Positions 25,501-36,552 of a DNA stretch of 64,000 bases are shown one piece after another. Under the pieces are notes generated by a model. The model did not search any database. It was not told where the DNA came from and saw only the letters and a program-made list of their open reading frames with translations. The position numbers were made by a program, and so were the translations under genes. Source of the stretch: Anaspis maculata (taxonomy: Eukaryota; Arthropoda; Insecta; Coleoptera; Scraptiidae); NCBI GenBank assembly GCA_949128115.1, contig OX421961.1:101451863-101515862 (forward strand), read 5' to 3'. Within the stretch, counting starts at the first letter, position 1; every line of letters begins with the position of its first letter.

Positions 25501-27429
25501 CCTGAATTTTTTCAATAACAAATATGTCTTTAGTTCTTCGATATTCGTGTTCTTCCGTCAGATATTGCGTTTGGAACAAGAAGCTGCCAACTTCAAAAGT
25601 GGTGACCGATCGTTTTAAAAGTCACGTGGGTTGAAGCCTGAAGTCACGTGGGTTGAAGCCCGAAGTCACGTGGGTTGAAGCCTGAAGTCACGTGGGTGGA
25701 AGCCTGATTTTTTTCAATAACAAATATGTCTTCAGTTTTTCGATATTCGTGTTCTTCCGTCAGATATTGCAATTGAAACAAGTAGCTGCCAACTTCAAAA
25801 GTGGTGACCGATCGTTTTAAAAGTCCGTGGGTTGAAGCCTGGAGTCACGTGGGTTGGAGCCTGAAGTCACGTGGGTTGAAGCCCAAAGTCACGTGGGTTG
25901 AAGCCTGAATTTTTTTAATAACAAATATGTCTTTAGTTTTTCGATATTCGTGTCCTTCCGTCAGATATTGCGTTTAGAACAAGTAGCTGCCAACTTCAAA
26001 AGTGGTGACCGATCGTTTCAAAAGTCACGTGGGTTGAAGCCTGGAGTCACGTGGGTTGAAGCCTGAAGTCACGTGGGTTGAAGCCTGAAGTCACGTGGGT
26101 TGAGGCCTGAATTTTTTCAATAACAAATATGTCTTTAGTTTCTCGATATTTGTGTTCTTCCGTCAGATATTGCGTTTGGAACAAGTAGCTGCCAACTCCA
26201 AAAGTGGTGACCGATCGTTTTAAAAGTCACGTGGGTTGGAGCCTGGAGTCACGTGGGTTGAAGCCTGGAGTCACGTGGGTTGAAGCCTCAAGTCACGTGG
26301 GTTGAAGACTGAATTTTTTCAATAACAAATATGTGTTTAGTTTCAAGATATTCGTGTTCTTCCGTCAGATATTGCGTTTGGTACAAGTAGCTGCCAACTT
26401 CAGAAGTGGTAACCGATCGTTTTGAAGTCACGTGGGTTGAAGCCTGGAGTCACGTGGGTTGAAGCCTGAAGTCACGTGGGTTGTAGCCTGAAGTCACGTG
26501 GGTTGAAGCCTGAATTTTTTCAATAACAAATATGTCTCTAGTTTTCCGATAGTCGTGTTCCTCCGTCAGATATTGCGTTTGGAACAAGTAGCTGCCAACT
26601 TCAAAAGTGTTGACCGATCGCTTGAAAAGTCACGTGGGTTGAAGCCTGGAGTCACGTGGGTTGAAGCCTGAAGTCACGTGGGTTGAAGCCTAAAGTCACG
26701 TGGGTGGAAGCCTGAAGTCACGTGGGTTGAAGCCTGAATTTCTTCAGTAACAAATTTGTCTTTAGTTTTTCGATATTCGTGTTCCTCCGTCAGATATTGC
26801 GTTTGGAACAAGTAGCTGCCAACTTCAAAAGTGGTGACCGATGCGTTTTGGAAGTCACGTAAGTTGAAGCCTGGAGTCACGTGGGTTGAAGCCTGGAGTC
26901 ACGTGGGTTGAAGCCTGGAGTCACGTGGGTTGAAGCCTGAAGTCACGTGGGTTGAAGCCTGAATTTCTTCAGTAACAAATTTGTCTTTAGTTTTTCGATA
27001 TTCGTGTTTTTCCGTCAGATATTGCGTTTGGAACAAGTAGCTGCCAACTTCAAAAGTGGTGACCGATCGTTTTAAAAGTCACGTGGGTTGAAGCCTGAAG
27101 TCACGTGGGTTGAAGCCCGAAGTCAAGTGGGTTGAAGCCTGAAGTCACGTGGGTTGAAGCCTGAATTTTTTCAATAACAAATATGTCTTAAGTTTTTCGA
27201 TATTCGTGTTCTTCCGTCAGATATTGCGTATGAAACAAGTAGCTTCCAACTTCAAAAGTGGTGACCGATCGTTTTAAAAGTCACGTGGGTTGAAGCCTGG
27301 AGTCACGTGGGTTGGAGCCTGAAGTCACGTAGGTTGAAACCCAAAGTCACGTGGGTTGAAGCCTGAATTTTTTCAATAGCAAATATGTCTTTAGTTTTTC
27401 GATATCCGTGTCCTTCCGTCAGATATTGC

Positions 27430-30400
27430 GTTTGGAACAAGTAGCTGCCAACTTCAAAAGTGGTGACCGATCGTTTCAAAAGTCACGTGGGTTGAAGTCT
27501 GGAGTCACGTGGGTTGAAGCCTGAAGTCACGTGGGTTGAAGCCTGAAGTCACGTGGGTTGAGGCCTGAATTTTTTCAATAACAAATATGTCTTTATTTTT
27601 TTGATATTCGTGTTCTTCCGTCAGATATTGCGTTTGGAACAAGTAGCTGCCAACTCCAAAAGTGGTGACCGATCGTTTTAAAAGTCACGTGGGTTGAAGC
27701 CTGAATTCTTTCAATAACCAATATGTCTTTAGTCTTCCGATATTCGTGTTCTTCCGTCAGATATTGCGTTTGGAACAAGTAGCTGCCAACTTCAAAAGTG
27801 GTGACCGATCGTTTTGAAAGTCACGTGGGTTGAGGCCCGGAGTCACGTGGGTTGGAGCCTGAAGTCACGTTGGTTGAAGCCTGAAGTCACGTGGGTTGAA
27901 GCCTGAATTTTTTCAATAACAAATATGTCTTAAGTTCTTCGATATTCGTGTTCTTCCGTCAGATATTGCGTTTGGAACAAGTAGCTGCCAACTTCAAAAG
28001 TGGTGACCGATCGTTTTAAAAGTCACGTGGGTTAAAGCCTGGAGTCACGTGGGTTGAAGTCTGAAGTCACGTGGGTTGAAGCCCAAAGTCACGTGGGTTG
28101 AAGCCTAAAGTCACGTGGGTTGAAGCCTGAATTTTTTCAATAACAAATATGTCTTCAGTTTTTCGATATTCGTGTTCTTCTGTCAGATATTGCGTTTGGA
28201 ACAAGTAGCTGCCAACTTCAAAAGTGGTGACCGATCGTTTTAAAAGTCACGTGGGTTGAAGCCTGGAGTCACGTGGGTTTAAGTCTGAAGTCAAGTGGGT
28301 TGAAGCCTAAAGTCACGTGGGTTGAAGCCTAAAGTCACGTGGGTTGAAGCCTAAAGTCACGTGGGTTGAAGCCTGAATTTTTTCAATCATAAATATGTCT
28401 GAGTTTTTCGATATTCGGGTTCTTCCGTCAGATATTGCGTTTGGAACAAGTAGCTGCCAACTTCAAAAGTGGTGACCGATGCGTTTTGAAAGTCACGTGG
28501 GTTGGAGCCTGGAGTCACGTGGGTTGAAGCCTGGAGTCACGTGGGTTGAAGCCTGGAGTCACGTGGGTTGAAGCCTGAATTTCTTCAGTAACAAATTTGT
28601 CTTTAGTTTTTCGATATTCGTGTTCCTCCGTCAGATATTGCGTTTGGAACAAGTAGCTGCCAACTTCAAAAGTGGTGACCGATGCGTTTTGGAAGTCACG
28701 TGGGTTGAAGCCTGGAGTCACGTGGGTTGAAGCCTGAAATCACGTGGGTTGAAGCCTGAAGTCACGTGGGTGGGAGCCTGAATTTTTTCAATAACAAATA
28801 TGTCTTTAGTTTTTCGATATTCGTGTTCCTCCGTCAGATATTGCGTTTGGAACAAGTAGCTGCCAACTTCAAGAGTGCTGACCGATCGTTTTCAAAGTCA
28901 CGTGGGTTGAAGCCTGAAGTCACGTGGGTTGAAGCCTGAAGTAACGTGGGTTGAATCCTGAAGTCACGTGGGTTGAAGCCTGAATTTTTTCAATACCAAA
29001 TATGTCTTTAGTTTTTCGATATTCGTGCTCTTCCGTCAGATATTGCGTTTGGAACAAGTAGCTGCCAACTTCAAAAGTGGTGACCGATCGTTTTTAAAGT
29101 CACGTGGGTTGAAGCCTGGAGTCACGTGGGTTGAAGCCTGAAGTCACGTGGGTTGAAGCCTGAAGTCACGTGGGTTGAAGCCTGGAGTCACGTGGGTTGA
29201 AGCGTGAAGTCACGTGGGTTGAAGCCTGAAGTCACGTGGGTTGAAGCCTGAATTTTTTCAATGACAAATATGTCTTTAGTTTTTCGATATTCGTGTTCTT
29301 CCGTCAGATATTGCATTTGGAACAAGTAGCTGCCAACTTCAAAAGGGGTGACCGATCGTTTTAAAAGTCACGTGGGTTGAAGCCTGGAGTCACGTGGGTT
29401 GAAGCCTGAAGTCACGTGGGTTGGAGCCTAAAGTCACGTGGGTTGAAGCCTGAATTTTTTCAATAACAAATATGTCTTTAGTTCTTCGATATTCGTGTTC
29501 TTCCGTCAGATATTGCGTTTGGAACAAGAAGCTGCCAACTTCAAAAGTGGTGACCGATCGTTTTAAAAGTCACGTGGGTTGAAGCCTGAATTCACGTGGG
29601 TTGAAGCCCGAAGTCACGTGGGTTGAAGCCTGAAGTCACGTGGGTTGAAGCCTGATTTTTTTCAATAACAAATATGTCTTAAGTTTTTCGATATTCGTGT
29701 TCTTCCGTCAGATATTGCAATTGAAACAAGTAGCTGCCAACTTCAAAAGTGGTGACCGATCGTTTTAAAAGTCACGTGGGTTGAAGCCTGGAGTCACGTG
29801 GGTTGGAGCCTGAAGTCACGTGGGTTGAAGCCCAAAGTCACGTGGGTTGAAGCCTGAATTTTTTTAATAACAAATATGTCTTTAGTTTTTCGATATTCGT
29901 GTCCTTCCGTCAGATATTGCGTTTAGAACAAGTAGCTGCCAACTTCAAAAGTGGTGACCGATCGTTTCAAAAGTCACGTGGGTTGAAGCCTGGAGTCACG
30001 TGGGTTGAAGCCTGAAGTCACGTGGGTTGAAGCCTGAAGTCACGTGGGTTGAGGCCTGAATTTTTTCAATAACAAATATGTCTTTATTTTTTTGATATTC
30101 GTGTTCTTCCGTCAGATATTGCGTTTGGAACAAGTAGCTGCCAACTCCAAAAGTGGTGACCGATCGTTTTAAAAGTCACGTGGGTTGAAGCCTGAATTCT
30201 TTCAATAACCAATATGTCTTTAGTCTTCCGATATTCGTGTTCTTCCGTCAGATATTGCGTTTGGAACAAGTAGCTGCCAACTTCAAAAGTGGTGACCGAT
30301 CGTTTTGAAAGTCACGTGGGTTGAGGCCCGGAGTCACGTGGGTTGGAGCCTGAAGTCACGTTGGTTGAAGCCTGAAGTCACGTGGGTTGAAGCCTGAATT

Positions 30401-32400
30401 TTTTCAATAACAAATATGTCTTAAGTTCTTCGATATTCGTGTTCTTCCGTCAGATATTGCGTTTGGAACAAGTAGCTGCCAACTTCAAAAGTGGTGACCG
30501 ATCGTTTTAAAAGTCACGTGGGTTAAAGCCTGGAGTCACGTGGGTTGAAGTCTGAAGTCACGTGGGTTGAAGCCCAAAGTCACGTGGGTTGAAGCCTAAA
30601 GTCACGTGGGTTGAAGCCTGAATTTTTTCAATAACAAATATGTCTTCAGTTTTTCGATATTCGTGTTCTTCTGTCAGATATTGCGTTTGGAACAAGTAGC
30701 TGCCAACTTCAAAAGTGGTGACCGATCGTTTTAAAAGTCACGTGGGTTGAAGCCTGGAGTCACGTGGGTTTAAGTCTGAAGTCAAGTGGGTTGAAGCCTA
30801 AAGTCACGTGGGTTGAAGCCTAAAGTCACGTGGGTTGAAGCCTAAAGTCACGTGGGTTGAAGCCTGAATTTTTTCAATCATAAATATGTCTGAGTTTTTC
30901 GATATTCGGGTTCTTCCGTCAGATATTGCGTTTGGAACAAGTAGCTGCCAACTTCAAAAGTGGTGACCGATGCGTTTTGAAAGTCACGTGGGTTGGAGCC
31001 TGGAGTCACGTGGGTTGAAGCCTGGAGTCACGTGGGTTGAAGCCTGGAGTCACGTGGGTTGAAGCCTGAATTTCTTCAGTAACAAATTTGTCTTTAGTTT
31101 TTCGATATTCGTGTTCCTCCGTCAGATATTGCGTTTGGAACAAGTAGCTGCCAACTTCAAAAGTGGTGACCGATGCGTTTTGGAAGTCACGTGGGTTGAA
31201 GCCTGGAGTCACGTGGGTTGAAGCCTGAAATCACGTGGGTTGAAGCCTGAAGTCACGTGGGTGGGAGCCTGAATTTTTTCAATAACAAATATGTCTTTAG
31301 TTTTTCGATATTCGTGTTCCTCCGTCAGATATTGCGTTTGGAACAAGTAGCTGCCAACTTCAAGAGTGCTGACCGATCGTTTTCAAAGTCACGTGGGTTG
31401 AAGCCTGAAGTCACGTGGGTTGAAGCCTGAAGTAACGTGGGTTGAATCCTGAAGTCACGTGGGTTGAAGCCTGAATTTTTTCAATACCAAATATGTCTTT
31501 AGTTTTTCGATATTCGTGCTCTTCCGTCAGATATTGCGTTTGGAACAAGTAGCTGCCAACTTCAAAAGTGGTGACCGATCGTTTTTAAAGTCACGTGGGT
31601 TGAAGCCTGGAGTCACGTGGGTTGAAGCCTGAAGTCACGTGGGTTGAAGCCTGAAGTCACGTGGGTTGAAGCCTGGAGTCACGTGGGTTGAAGCCTGAAG
31701 TCACGTGGGTTGAAGCCTGAATTTTTTCAATAACAAATATGTCTTTAGTTTTTCGATATTCGTGTTCTTCCGTCAGATATTGCATTTGGAACAAGTAGCT
31801 GCCAACTTCAAAAGGGGTGACCGATCGTTTTAAAAGTCACGTGGGTTGAAGCCTGGAGTCACGTGGGTTGAAGCCTGAAGTCACGTGGGTTGGAGCCTAA
31901 AGTCACGTGGGTTGAAGCCTGAATTTTTTCAATAACAAATATGTCTTTAGTTCTTCGATATTCGTGTTCTTCCGTCAGATATTGCGTTTGGAACAAGAAG
32001 CTGCCAACTTCAAAAGTGGTGACCGATCGTTTTAAAAGTCACGTGGGGTGAAGCCTGAATTCACGTGGGTTGAAGCCCGAAGTCACGTGGGTTGAAGCCT
32101 GAAGTCACGTGGGTTGAAGCCTGATTTTTTTCAATAACAAATATGTCTTAAGTTTTTCGATATTCGTGTTCTTCCGTCAGATATTGCAATTGAAACAAGT
32201 AGCTGCCAACTTCAAAAGTGGTGACCGATCGTTTTAAAAGTCACGTGGGTTGAAGCCTGGAGTCACGTGGGTTGGAACCTGAAGTCACGTGGGTTGAAGC
32301 CCAAAGTCACGTGGGTTGAAGCCTGAATTTTTTTAATAACAAATATGTCTTTAGTTTTTCGATATTCGTGTCCTTCCGTCAGATATTGCGTTTAGAACAA
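27430..32400. repeat. About 2491-bp higher-order repeat, two tandem copies
   Basis: Positions 27593 and 30084, and 28515 and 31006, match at an offset of 2491 bp. After about 29190 one 22-bp subrepeat is missing in the second copy and the offset becomes 2469 bp. Markers are the tctttatttttttgatattc core, the caatcataaat core and the gcgttttgg core. Outside this range the correspondence is lost (about 27400 and 32530). Confidence 0.85.
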
Positions 32401-34567
32401 GTAGCTGCCAACTTCAAAAGTGGTGACCGATCGTTTCAAAAGTCACGTGGGTTGAAGCCTGGAGTCACGTGGGTTGAAGCCTGAAGTCACGTGGGTTGAA
32501 GCCTGAAGTCACGTGGGTTGAGGCCTGAATTTTTTCAATAACAAATATGTCTTTAGTTTCTCGATATTTGTGTTCTTCCGTCAGATATTGCGTTTGGAAC
32601 AAGTAGCTGCCAACTCCAAAAGTGGTGACCGATCGTTTTAAAAGTCACGTGGGTTGGAGCCTGGAGTCACGTGGGTTGGAGCCTGGAGTCACGTGGGTTG
32701 AAGCCTCAAGTCACGTGGGTTGAAGACTGAATTTTTTCAATAACAAATATGTGTTTAGTTTCAAGATATTCGTGTTCTTCCGTCAGATATTGCGTTTGGG
32801 ACAAGTAGCTGCCAACTTCAGAAGTGGTAACCGATCGTTTTGAAGTCACGTGAGTTGAAGCCTAAAGTCACGTGGGTGGAAGCCTGAATTTTTTCAATAA
32901 CAAATATGTCTTTAGTTTTTCGATATTCGTGTTCCTCCGTCAGATATTGCGTTTGGAACAAGTAGCTGCCAACTTCAAGAGTGCTGACCGATCGTTTTCA
33001 AAGTCACGTGGGTTGAAGCCTGAAGTCACGTGGGTTAAAGCCTGAAGTAACGTGGGTTGAATCCTGAAGTCACGTGGGTTGAAGCCTGAATTTTTTCAAT
33101 ACCAAATATGTCTTTAGTTTTTCGATATTCGTGCTCTTCCGTCAGATATTGCGTTTGGAACAAGAAGCTGCCAACTTCAAAAGTGGTGACCGATCGTTTT
33201 AAAAGTCACGTGGGTTGAAGCCTGGAGTCACGTGGGTTGAAGTCTGAAATCATGTGGGTTGAAGCCTAAAGTCACGTGGGTTGAAGCCTAAAGTCACGTG
33301 GGTTGAAGCCTAAATTTTTTCAATAACAAATATGTCTTCAGTTTTTCGATATTCGTGTTCTTCTGTCAGATATTGCGTTTGGAACAAGTAGCTGCCAACT
33401 TCAAAAGTGGCGACCGATCGTTTTAAAAGTCACGTGGGTTGAAGCCTGGAGCACGTGGGTTGAAGTCTGAAGTCACGTGGGTTGAAGCCTAAAGTCACGT
33501 GGGTTGAAGCCTAAAGTCACGTGGGTTGAAGCCTAAAGTCACGTGGGTTGAAGCCTGAATTTTTTCAATCACAAATATGTCTGAGTTTTTCGATATTCGG
33601 GTTCATCCGTCAGATATTGCGTTTGGAACAAGTAGCTGCCAACTTCAAAAGTGGTGACCGATGCGTTTTGAAAGTCACGTGGGTTGGAGCCTGGAGTCAC
33701 GTGGGTTGAAGCCTGAAGTCACGTTGGTTGAAGCCTGAAGTCACGTTGGTTGAAGCCTGAATTTTTTCAATAACAAATATGTCTTTAGTTTTTCGATATT
33801 CGTGTTTTTCCGTCAGATATTGCGTTTGGAACAAGTAGCTGCCAACTTCAAAAGTGGTGACCGATGCGTTTTGAAAGTCACGTGGGTTGGAGCCTGGAGT
33901 CACGTGGGTTGAAGCCTGAAGTCACGTTGGTTGAAGCCTGAAGTCACGTTGGTTGAAGCCTGAATTTTTTCAATAACAAATATGTCTTCAGTTTTTCGAT
34001 ATTCGTGTTCTTCCGTCAGATATTGCGTTTGGAACAAGTAGCTGCCAACTTCGAAAGTGGTGACCGATCGTTTTAAAAGTCACGTGGGTTGAAGCCTGGA
34101 GTCACGTGGGTTGAAGCCTGAAGTCACGTGGGTTGAAGCCTGAAGTCACGTGGGTTGAAGCCTGAATTTTTTCAATAACAAATATGTCTCTAGTTCTTCG
34201 ATATTCGTGTTCTCCCGTCAGATATTGCGTTTGGAACAAGTAGCTGCCAACTTCAAAAGTGGTGACCGATCGTTTTAAAAGTCACGTGGGTTGAAGCCTG
34301 GAGTCACGTGGGTTGAAGCCTGAAGTCACGTGGGTTGCAGCCTGAAGTCACGTGAGTTGAAGACTGAATTTTTACAATAACAAATATGTCTTTAGTTTTC
34401 CGATATTCGTGTTCTTCCGTCAGATATTGCGTTTGGAACAAGTAGCTGCCAACTTCAAAAGTGGTGACCGATCGTTTTAAAAGTCACGTGGGTTGAAGCC
34501 TGACGTCACGTGGGTTAAAGCCTGAAGTCACGTGGGTTGAAGCCTGAATTTTTTCAATAACAAATAT

Positions 34568-34972
34568 TATAAGAGACGGGTAATCGAGGTCATTGGGCTC
34601 TTCTCAATAAGGCGTATAAGGGCACAATTCGACACATATGAACACAATTTGACACAGCTAGCGTTCCAATAGCAGTAATAGCACCACATGTCGACACAAT
34701 CGAAACATTGGCGAGGCTGAGTTTAGAATTGAGCTAGCAAGTGCACTTTGGCATTGTGTATCCGTCTTGTCGCAGTTATTGGAAAGCGCCCTATGTTTCT
34801 TGAGATATGACATTTCGTTTCTGACAATGGGACATTTTTCGAATCTGACAAGCGCTCTGTCGTGTATTTATTTGATTTCAGCATGGATTTTATGATTTCA
34901 CTTGTTCTTACCCTCGTTCTTACCAATAAGTGTGTTATAATGTAGTGGAAAACTGAGAAGATACTTACAGAA
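34568..34972. other. Non-satellite flank between array and THAP fragment
   Basis: The last satellite core breaks after ...CAATAACAAATAT at 34567 and unrelated sequence follows. Short variants of acacaattYgacac occur at about 34623-34655. At 34809-34825 lies gacatttcgtttctgac, whose reverse complement recurs with one mismatch at 35217-35233, so the THAP fragment sits between inverted short arms. No gene is recognised. Confidence 0.6.
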
Positions 34973-35173
34973 ATGGTTCAAGGGTGTTGTGTCGCTCTAT
35001 GCGAGTGCGAGAATAAGACGAATACACCTGGCATAACCATGCACCGGTTCACGAAAGACCCAAACTTGATGGAAGTGTGGCTGCACCAGACACGTGCATC
35101 TTACTACGAAAAAACTTCATTACTTCGTCCATTAAAAACTCCCTTATGGGCTCTAGTGACTTTCCCCACATGA
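34973..35173 (+). pseudogene. THAP-domain zinc-finger fragment (N-terminal half)
   Basis: The 66-codon frame begins MVQGCCVALCEC and continues GITMHRFTKDP..MEVWLHQTR. This is the first half of a THAP domain: the first cysteine pair, the HRFPKDP-like strand and the W of the helix. THAP domains are C2CH zinc-binding DNA-binding modules found in THAP proteins and in P-element-type transposases. The second half (the C..H pair and the AVPTIF-like end) is missing and a stop follows at 35171-35173, so the domain cannot fold as it stands. An acceptor-like ...CTTACAG lies just before the ATG, and an exon whose remainder lies elsewhere cannot be excluded. Short inverted arms on both sides (34809-34825 and 35217-35233) favour a mobile-element remnant. 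The domain call is fairly safe; pseudogene status is inference. Confidence 0.6.
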
Positions 35174-35433
35174 TAATGGGAACAGTATAGCTAACCGATT
35201 CAAAATTTCCGCAAAAGTCAGAAACGAAACGTCCGAACGTCATAAACGTCAAACGTCAAAGGTGACCTCGAAAAACCATGTGTTTTCTATCTCCTAAAAT
35301 TGGAAAGGTCAATTGTTAAACTACTCCAACAAGGAATAAGATCACCTCATGAATACACGGTAGGTATAATGAATCTTTTAAAAACCCAAAAAAATTCTTC
35401 GGCTTTTACCTTTGAAGTTATGACCGGTCCAAC

Positions 35434-35568
35434 GGCTCGATACCAAGTTGGGGCTGAGACCGTCGTTAGTGCGGTTACCATAGCAACGACGGATATCAAC
35501 CAATCAGACAGCTGTATTTGGCGAGTTGCGCCGTCCCAAACTTTGCGCCTGCAACTTGGTATCGAGCC
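35434..35568. mobile_element. Palindromic MITE-like element with X-box and CCAAT motifs
   Basis: Perfect 17-bp inverted ends lie at 35434-35450 (GGCTCGATACCAAGTTG) and 35552-35568, and the match extends imperfectly outward through ggtcc / ggacc. A nested stem, CCGTCGTT (35460-35467) with AACGACGG (35485-35492), lies inside. The interior holds GTTACCATAGCAAC (35474-35487), a full match to the RFX X-box consensus RYYNYYATRRNRAC, and CCAATCAG from 35500. No coding capacity. Mobile origin is inferred from the structure alone. Confidence 0.55.
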
Positions 35569-35680
35569 CTGAATGGTCCTCCAACCCTTCTCTTTTCGTT
35601 ATTTCGAAAAAAAAAACTTGTCAATTGTTGGTGCAAGAATTATGAAGAAAACATTACTTGTCTACTACGTTTTTATTTAC

Positions 35681-35861
35681 TATACAGAGTGATTCATGGA
35701 GTAAAAAAATCCAATTTCTCCCAAAAATGTCCCACCCCCAAAAGTTTCTTGCTACAAAACCGTGTTATCTTCTGCTCCACATCGGTTGAGGTACCAATCG
35801 AATGGTTCAGAGGCATTTTTAAAGAAAAATAATTTCTGAGGTTTTTGACTCACCCTGTATA
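35681..35861. mobile_element. Short TIR element with TACAGRGTGAKTCA ends
   Basis: The left end TATACAGAGTGATTCA (35681-35696) and the right end TGACTCACCCTGTATA (35846-35861) are inverted copies with two mismatches, 181 bp overall, and each is bordered by TA. The same terminal word TACAGGGTG occurs at other sites in this window. Non-coding, MITE-like. Confidence 0.5.
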
Positions 35862-36090
35862 GATAACAAAAATTCGATACATATCCAGTGGTTGATTTTT
35901 CTTACTCATAATTCTTCTACCATCAGTTTAATAAATTCTTTCAGACTAACGGAACTGGAAGTGTTCGAAGGACTACCCTTTGACCCTTCATGACTTCAAA
36001 AATAGAAGTCCAAGAATTTTTTTTATGTTTTTATGGGTTCCATATTTCATGATTGTACTGTATATTGTTTTGGTCCGACCCTTGTGAATC

Positions 36091-36149
36091 ACCCCGTATT
36101 CATAATCAGGATAACAAAGTGCATCGATTGTGTTGATGAAATACGGGGT
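36091..36149. repeat. Short hairpin, ACCCCGTATT arms
   Basis: ACCCCGTATTCAT (36091-36103) pairs with ATGAAATACGGGGT (36136-36149), leaving a loop of about 32 nt. It resembles the TACAGGGTG-type ends nearby (TGAATCACCCCGTAT). It may be a minimal remnant of the same kind of element. Confidence 0.45.
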
Positions 36150-36469
36150 TTCGAGGGGCGCTTCTAAAAAAATGCAAGTTTTTGGCGGCGCCCTCTATAA
36201 GCATAAGATGGAAAATTACACTTGATGAGATATTCATGAGCTACAGATAAAATCGTTCAAGGTAAGTTTTCCTTCATGAAATTCCTGCAAGCAATTATAT
36301 TACCTAGGTAGATATTGGGAATGTTTTGAGAGGGCCGGATGTGGTTTTCATAGAACCTCAAAATTTATCAGACTAAAATACCAAGATTTTCAATTCCTTG
36401 TGAATGCCTAGTATAGAACAGAACGAAATAAGTGGGAGTGCCAGGACTTTTCATTAATAGGACTTATTT

Positions 36470-36552
36470 CGGCTGCCGGAACTTCTCGATCTGGTTCAAA
36501 GATCCCTGCTGCCGGGACTTTTAGATTCAGTTTAAAATCCCGGCTGCCGGGA
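36470..36552. repeat. About 36-bp tandem repeat, 2.3 copies (GCTGCCGGGAC)
   Basis: GGCTGCCGG, GCTGCCGGG and GGCTGCCGG start at 36471, 36508 and 36542. Each of the first two is followed by a similar acttYt..gatt..gtt.aaa.atccc stretch. The rest of 36150-37200 shows no gene. A GTAACACCCTGTTTTTTTA stretch near 37173 resembles the terminal words of the short TIR elements, so part of this segment may be an unclassified repeat. Confidence 0.45.

Larger units (their letters stand above)
1..34567. repeat. Composite E-box satellite array (about 170 monomers, continues past left edge)
   Basis: The whole segment is tandem repeat with no unrelated insertion. A monomer has two parts. The first is a core of about 114 bp, recognisable by AATTTTTTCAATAACAAATA, then TTTTTCGATATTCGTG, CCGTCAGATATTGCG, AACAAGTAGCTGCC and GGTGACCGATCG. 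The second is a run of usually two to six copies of a 22-bp subrepeat carrying GTCACGTGGGTTGAAGCCT, whose centre CACGTG is an E-box. With three subrepeats the monomer is exactly 180 bp (for example 17101-18840), with four 202 bp. By arithmetic the array holds roughly 600-700 subrepeats. Cores differ by only a few substitutions. Nothing in it reads as a gene; minus-strand frames of 61-68 codons recur because the repeat recurs. Organisation and length are typical of heterochromatic satellite DNA, but a centromeric or other role is inference only. Confidence 0.97.

Noticed and set aside
1..34567. CRISPR-like array (short repeats with spacers)
   Set aside because: The 22-bp units are directly adjacent and the core is itself repeated, so there are no unique spacers. 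The rest of the window is clearly eukaryotic.
1..34567. Telomeric or CENP-B-box satellite
   Set aside because: No TTAGG/TTAGGG arrays, and no match to the nTTCGnnnnAnnCGGGn box in the core. A centromeric role cannot be claimed from sequence.
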